Of a DNA stretch of 45,848 nt, positions 42,486 through 45,848 are shown piece by piece. Position numbers and translations under genes: made by a program. The stretch's first letter is position 1. Each line of letters starts with the position of its first letter. The stretch covers positions 1 through 45,848 of the forward strand of contig JAUHXT010000004.1 in NCBI GenBank assembly GCA_030426925.1. Direction: 5' to 3'. A model generated the notes under the pieces. The model did not search any database. It saw nothing but the letters and a program-made list of their open reading frames with translations, and was not told the origin of the DNA. The DNA is from Alphaproteobacteria bacterium (GTDB taxonomy: Bacteria > Pseudomonadota > Alphaproteobacteria > Micavibrionales > Micavibrionaceae).

Positions 42486-43810
42486 GCGAGCCACGGATAA
42501 AGAAAATCCTGCCGCGCAGCCTGCTGGGCCGTTCCATGATGATTTTGGTGACGCCGGTGCTGATTATCCAGGCGTTCACGACCTTCATGTTTTTTGACCG
42601 GCACTGGGATACAGTGACAGAGCGCATGGCCTTTGCCCTAGCCGGAGAAGTCGCCATTATTGCAGACCGGTATGAGAAAGACCCGTCGCCGCAAAGCGTT
42701 GAAATGGTTACAGGTTATGTGTCGGAATACCTGGACGTCGATGTGCGGTTCGAGCCGGGCGCGGCGATTACACAAAAGCAGCCCCACTATGTTTTCTGGG
42801 CCAAAATTGTTGCGGATTCACTGTCGCATGCGCTGGATGAAAAACTGAGAAAGCCGCACAATATTACGCTGTCCATTCCGGAAAAATGGCTGGAAATCGA
42901 TATCCAGCTAGATAACGGGGTGCTGCATGTTTCTGCGCCGATCCGGCGGCTGTTTTCATCGTCGAGTTATATTTTCCTTTTATGGATGATCGGGTCGTCG
43001 ATCATGATGCTGGTGATCGCGATTATATTCATGCGCAACCAGATACGCCCGATCCGTAAGCTGGCCGTTGCAGCGGAGCGGTTCGGTAAGGGGCAGGACG
43101 TGTTGTTCCTGAAGCCGTCCGGTGCGCGGGAAGTGCGGGCGGCAACACGCGCGTTCCTGACCATGAAAGAACGGCTGGACCGCCAGATACAACAACGCAC
43201 ATCGATGCTGGCCGGGGTTTCACACGATTTGCGCACACCATTGACGCGTATAAAAATTGAGCTGGAAATGATGGGGGAGCGCGAGGACGTATCAAACCTG
43301 AAACAGGACCTGGAAGACATGGAGCGCATGATCGATGCGTACCTGGAATTTGTGCGCGGAGAAGGCGATGAAGAATTACAGCGTGTGGATTTGAAGGATT
43401 TTACAAACGGTGTTGTCGATGGAATGTTGCGTTCGGACCATAATATCCATTGTAATATAGAAGAGGGTGTATCCATTATGTTGCGCCCGGTTGCGTTTCA
43501 GCGTTGCCTGAATAACCTCATCGGTAATGCGCTGAAATACGCAGAAAATGTGTGGGTTGATGGGTTCAAGACGCAGCAAAATACCGTTCTTATCCTTATA
43601 GAAGATGACGGGCCGGGGGTCGATGCACAGCATTACGAGGATTTGTTCCGACCATTTTTCCGGTTAGAGACATCGCGCAATAAAAAAACAGGTGGTATCG
43701 GCCTTGGCTTGCCGATCGCACAAGATATTGTCAACGGGCATGGCGGGGACATATCACTTGATAAAGGGAGTAAGGGCGGTCTGCGCGTGCGGATCGAATT
43801 ACCTTTATAG
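42482..43810 (+). CDS. EnvZ-like sensor histidine kinase
   Basis: Layout: membrane helix 1 at about residues 19-38, a periplasmic sensor region of ~120 residues, membrane helix 2 at about 163-184, HAMP (RNQIRPIRKLAVAAERFGKG), HisKA with phospho-acceptor H248 in AGVSHDLRTPLTRIKIELEMM, and the HATPase domain with the N box NLIGNALKYAE, G1 EDDGPGVD and G2 GGIGLGLPIAQDIVNGHGG. The DHp motif HDLRTPLTRIK matches EnvZ closely. Length 442 is normal. It is translationally coupled to the preceding regulator and followed by a copy of the structured repeat. Confidence 0.95.
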   Translation: MSEPRIKKILPRSLLGRSMMILVTPVLIIQAFTTFMFFDRHWDTVTERMAFALAGEVAIIADRYEKDPSPQSVEMVTGYVSEYLDVDVRFEPGAAITQKQPHYVFWAKIVADSLSHALDEKLRKPHNITLSIPEKWLEIDIQLDNGVLHVSAPIRRLFSSSSYIFLLWMIGSSIMMLVIAIIFMRNQIRPIRKLAVAAERFGKGQDVLFLKPSGAREVRAATRAFLTMKERLDRQIQQRTSMLAGVSHDLRTPLTRIKIELEMMGEREDVSNLKQDLEDMERMIDAYLEFVRGEGDEELQRVDLKDFTNGVVDGMLRSDHNIHCNIEEGVSIMLRPVAFQRCLNNLIGNALKYAENVWVDGFKTQQNTVLILIEDDGPGVDAQHYEDLFRPFFRLETSRNKKTGGIGLGLPIAQDIVNGHGGDISLDKGSKGGLRVRIELPL

Positions 43811-43820
43811 AACTGCCATC

Positions 43821-43899
43821 GTTTCCGTCCGGCGGCGTCACTGCGTCACTCATGTACTATTTGTACACTTCGCTCCTTGTTCCCGGCCGAACAAAAACG
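43821..43899. repeat. Structured intergenic repeat, copy C
   Basis: The core at 43843-43879 is GCGTCACTCATG, inner hairpin TGTAC-TATTT-GTACA, then CTTCGCTCCTTG. The outer arms differ from copies A and B (CCGTCCGG, 43825-43832, against CCGGCCG from 43883) but still pair. The GCGTCACT unit is duplicated in tandem at its left side. It lies just after the kinase stop, before the convergent csaA gene. Confidence 0.65.
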
Positions 43900-43939
43900 C
43901 TGTTTGTTCTAAATCAAATTGATCGAATATATTGAAGAA

Positions 43940-44275
43940 CTAGCAAAGGCGGGCGCCGTTTGGCACATCCTTGTCCGGGGAAATCAATACCACGGTATTT
44001 TGTTCATCCATGAAGCCTAATGTCAGGACTTCGGATATAAAGGGGCCGACCTGTTTTGGCGGAAAGTTCACGACGGCGCAGACCCGCTTTCCTACCAGTT
44101 CTTCGAGGGTGTAATGTTGCGTTATCTGGGCGGACGTTTTCTTCGTGCCTATTCCATCCCCGAAATCGATCCAGAGCTTGTAGGCGGGGCGGCGGGCCTC
44201 CGGAAATTCCTGTGCTTCGGTAATCGTGCCGACACGGATATCCACTTTTAAAAAGTCATCGTAGCTTATGGTCAT
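43940..44275 (-). CDS. csaA: tRNA-binding protein, CsaA family
   Basis: CsaA is a small dimeric OB-fold protein with the tRNA-binding domain of the MetRS C-terminal/Arc1p type; in Bacillus it has export-related chaperone activity. The 111-residue product has FLKVDIRVGTITEAQEFPEARRPAYKLWIDFG, KKTSAQITQHYTLEELVGKRVCAVVNFPPKQVGPFISEVLTLG in segments and ends PNGARLC, all close to consensus. I use the ATG at 44275; a TTG six bases upstream is in frame. The terminator of the upstream phasin gene ends only about eight bases before this start, leaving little room for a ribosome-binding site. Confidence 0.92.
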   Translation of the reverse strand: MTISYDDFLKVDIRVGTITEAQEFPEARRPAYKLWIDFGDGIGTKKTSAQITQHYTLEELVGKRVCAVVNFPPKQVGPFISEVLTLGFMDEQNTVVLISPDKDVPNGARLC

Positions 44276-44282
44276 ATTCAAT

Positions 44283-44304
44283 AAAAAAGCCGCCCGGAGG
44301 CGGC
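44283..44304 (-). terminator. Intrinsic terminator of the phasin gene
   Basis: GCCGCC (44289-44294) and GGCGGC (44299-44304) pair perfectly around a 4-base loop. On the minus strand the stem is followed by six T residues (complement of 44283-44288). It lies 22 bases after the phasin stop and abuts the csaA start region. Confidence 0.85.
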
Positions 44305-44325
44305 TCTCTCCTTATTCTTTTTTTG

Positions 44326-44772
44326 TTACGCGGCTTTTGTGGCCTGTTTCTTCACTTTTTCCATGGAGGCCTTCATTTCGCCAAGCGAGCAGGAGATACG
44401 CTTGCCGATAATTTCAGACGCCTGCTGGTTAGAGCTACCGACCATTTCGGCAATTTTCTGAGCGTTCAGCATAGATTTTTCATATGATTTTTTTACCATA
44501 TCGGCCTGCTTTGCGACCTTTTCCTCGGTCGTGCCTTTGCTCATCATTTCTTTGGCCAGTTTCGAGTTTTCTTCCATCATTTGGGAGAAGAATTCGGTCT
44601 GTTTTTGCGCGATGGCCTGAAAGCCTTCCATCGTTAATTGCTGCGCTTCGCCCAATGCCTGCATGTTTTTGCGTTGAGCTTCCATGAAGCCCTGCATGTC
44701 AAAACCCATGCCGCTAAAACCTTTCGTAAAATCGGTTCCTAAGAAGTCATACCCTGATTTACCCTGTGCCAT
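44326..44772 (-). CDS. Phasin family protein
   Basis: Phasins coat polyhydroxyalkanoate storage granules. The 148-residue protein is helical and amphipathic, with the family pattern GFMEAQRKNMQALGEAQQLTMEGFQAIAQKQTEFFSQMM in segments and a downstream heptad-like region with KKSYEKSMLNAQKIAEM. No PHA synthase, depolymerase or phaR is in the window, so PHA storage by this organism is inferred only from this gene. The gene is monocistronic with its own strong terminator. A role as a general membrane-associated helix bundle cannot be excluded. Confidence 0.85.
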   Translation of the reverse strand: MAQGKSGYDFLGTDFTKGFSGMGFDMQGFMEAQRKNMQALGEAQQLTMEGFQAIAQKQTEFFSQMMEENSKLAKEMMSKGTTEEKVAKQADMVKKSYEKSMLNAQKIAEMVGSSNQQASEIIGKRISCSLGEMKASMEKVKKQATKAA

Positions 44773-45030
44773 CCTATTCTCCTGAATTGATGTTTTTTGC
44801 TACGACCATAGAAAATACTGTAAGTGCATCCACGCTATGCTTTTGGAAGAATGGCGTCAAGAAAATAGTCTGAAGCTGCATGCATTTGTTACCCTTAATA
44901 ATAGGGCGGTTTGCCGCCAAAATAGCGGCTATCTTAGCGAAGTTTTAACCGATATCACGCATGGTATAGGTGAGTAATCTTATCTGCATTTTCAGGGCGA
45001 TCACACTGACACGAAGGAAAAGGGAAAATA
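44773..45030. other. Intergenic region between phasin and sensor gene
   Basis: This 258-bp gap between divergent genes holds a perfect small hairpin GGCGG-TTTG-CCGCC (44905-44918) followed by AAAATAGCGGCTATC, itself a small inverted repeat. No tRNA, no convincing promoter and no coding signal was found. It must contain the promoters of both flanking genes. Confidence 0.4.
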
Positions 45031-45848
45031 TGGCTGATACATCAGAGGGTTATCAGTTACATAGTGAGAATAAAGGGGGGCGACAAAAGGGCAAGAAGCT
45101 TTTGTCGAACAATTTCGCACAGCTTATGGTCTTTTTTAACGGCCTTATCCTGACCCTGACCGCCTATTTTACCCTCAGCGTTTTTGTGAACGATATCGTC
45201 GATGAAAGTCTGGCGCGCATGCCAGCCGAGGCGCAGAATTACATCTCCGACCGTTTTTCCGATTTGCAGCAATCCCTATACGCTTCCGGCGTTCTTATTT
45301 CCGTTGCCAATGACGAGCACAGGACGAATTACGCCGATGTTATAATCACTTCACCGGTTAAGGTACACGAGTTTACGCAGCTTATCCTCATCGCCAAAGA
45401 CAGTGGTGAGTGGCGTGGGCATGAATTGTTCAAGAAAGCGGATATGGGTCTTGATACATCATCAGAGAAATTTATCCAGCATGTGGTGACGCGCGTACCG
45501 TCGTCATATGACCAGGCGTACCTGGTTGTCGATTTCAAGGACGTGACGTCGTATGAGTCCAGGAACGGCAATATGCAGCGCCCTATTGCGCTGGTGCGGC
45601 CTTTGCCGACCGGGCCGGGCAAGGTGGGGGGGTATCTTGTCGGGCTGATTGATATTGAAAGCCTGCTGTTCGGGTGGCTGGAAAACCAGAATGCGCTGGT
45701 GAATTTAAATGTGCAGTATCAGGACAATTTTGTGTCGTTCCCGTTGTATCAATATATGTCGGCTGCGGCAAAAGAAGCCGCCGTTTCCGTTTACGGGTCG
45801 GAGCAATTTCAGGTTTTGCTGGGTAGCACGCCGGTGTTTGTGAGCCTT
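45031..45848 (+). CDS. Membrane sensor protein, CHASE-like N-terminal part (cut by the window end)
   Basis: The frame from the ATG at 45031 stays open to the end of the window (272 residues and two bases). AAGGAAAAGGGAAAAT precedes the start. After a basic N-terminus a membrane helix (LMVFFNGLILTLTAYFTLSVFV, about residues 32-53, in segments) is followed by an extracytoplasmic domain with FSDLQQSLYASGVLISVAN, VKVHEFTQLI and later PTGPGKVGGYLVGLIDIESLLFGWL. This order resembles the CHASE sensor domain of hybrid histidine kinases and cyclic-di-GMP enzymes. The output domain is outside the window, so kinase, GGDEF or cyclase are all possible. Confidence 0.65.

Noticed and set aside
1-45848. Presence of tRNA, rRNA, CRISPR, prophage integrase or insertion sequence
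   Set aside because: I looked for cloverleaf-like segments, regular spacer arrays, and transposase or integrase motifs in the gaps and open frames and found none.

Overview
The window is a chromosomal segment of an alphaproteobacterium with moderate GC content. The evidence for the class is the gene content: a MucR/Ros-type regulator, the order secD-secF-Mth938-type protein-phytoene-synthase-like protein-trmFO, a TrmFO in a Gram-negative background, a ctc-type bL25, a UbiK-like protein, and homologues of the mitochondrial complex I assembly factors NDUFAF3, NDUFAF6 and NDUFAF7. A Micavibrio-like or other early-branching lineage is possible, but this is a guess. I see no rRNA, tRNA, CRISPR array, transposase or integrase. 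Both ends cut genes, and the first ~160 bp look chimeric.

Layout. 0-8 kb: protein export (yajC remnant, secD, secF), an acidic lipoprotein, an Mth938-type protein, Fe-superoxide dismutase, a phytoene-synthase-like protein, a secreted HExxH protein and trmFO. 8-12 kb: a small orphan with a near-consensus promoter, a GNAT acetyltransferase, a Y-family DNA polymerase, a TerB-like protein, a lipoprotein and a REC-Hpt phosphorelay protein. 12-20 kb: NhaD antiporter, MutS, the coaBC-dut-membrane protein operon, and two very acidic Ala/Glu-rich envelope proteins with their own terminators. 20-29.6 kb: ubiE and murJ (divergent, start codons 5 bp apart), trpS, a secreted orphan, Nfu, a NodB-fold protein with eroded metal ligands, a nitroreductase with tsaB, mucR, proC, and ybjN with ubiK. 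29.7-37 kb: a compact plus-strand housekeeping run of hldD-lgt-midA-pgeF, prs, and rplY-pth-ychF. 37.1-40.7 kb: two large convergent genes of unknown function, the most accessory-looking part. 40.8-45.8 kb: ilvE, an OmpR/EnvZ-type two-component pair, CsaA, a phasin and the start of a membrane sensor.

How they fit together. Most genes are core housekeeping: export and lipoprotein maturation (SecDF, Lgt), LPS and peptidoglycan precursors (HldD, MurJ), ubiquinone and respiration (UbiE, UbiK, NDUFAF homologues, Nfu), DNA repair (MutS, Y-polymerase, Dut) and translation (TrpS, Pth, bL25, TrmFO, TsaB, YchF).

The most interesting non-housekeeping signals are: (i) a structured intergenic repeat present in three diverged copies after gene ends (13.8, 24.1 and 43.8 kb), with a conserved core and changing stems; (ii) a second, different palindromic element that supplies the stop codon of murJ; (iii) three orphan genes whose best promoter would place the transcript start at or within a few bases of a start codon; and (iv) the unknown convergent pair at 37-41 kb. 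I found no clearly recognisable new multi-gene defence or biosynthetic system.
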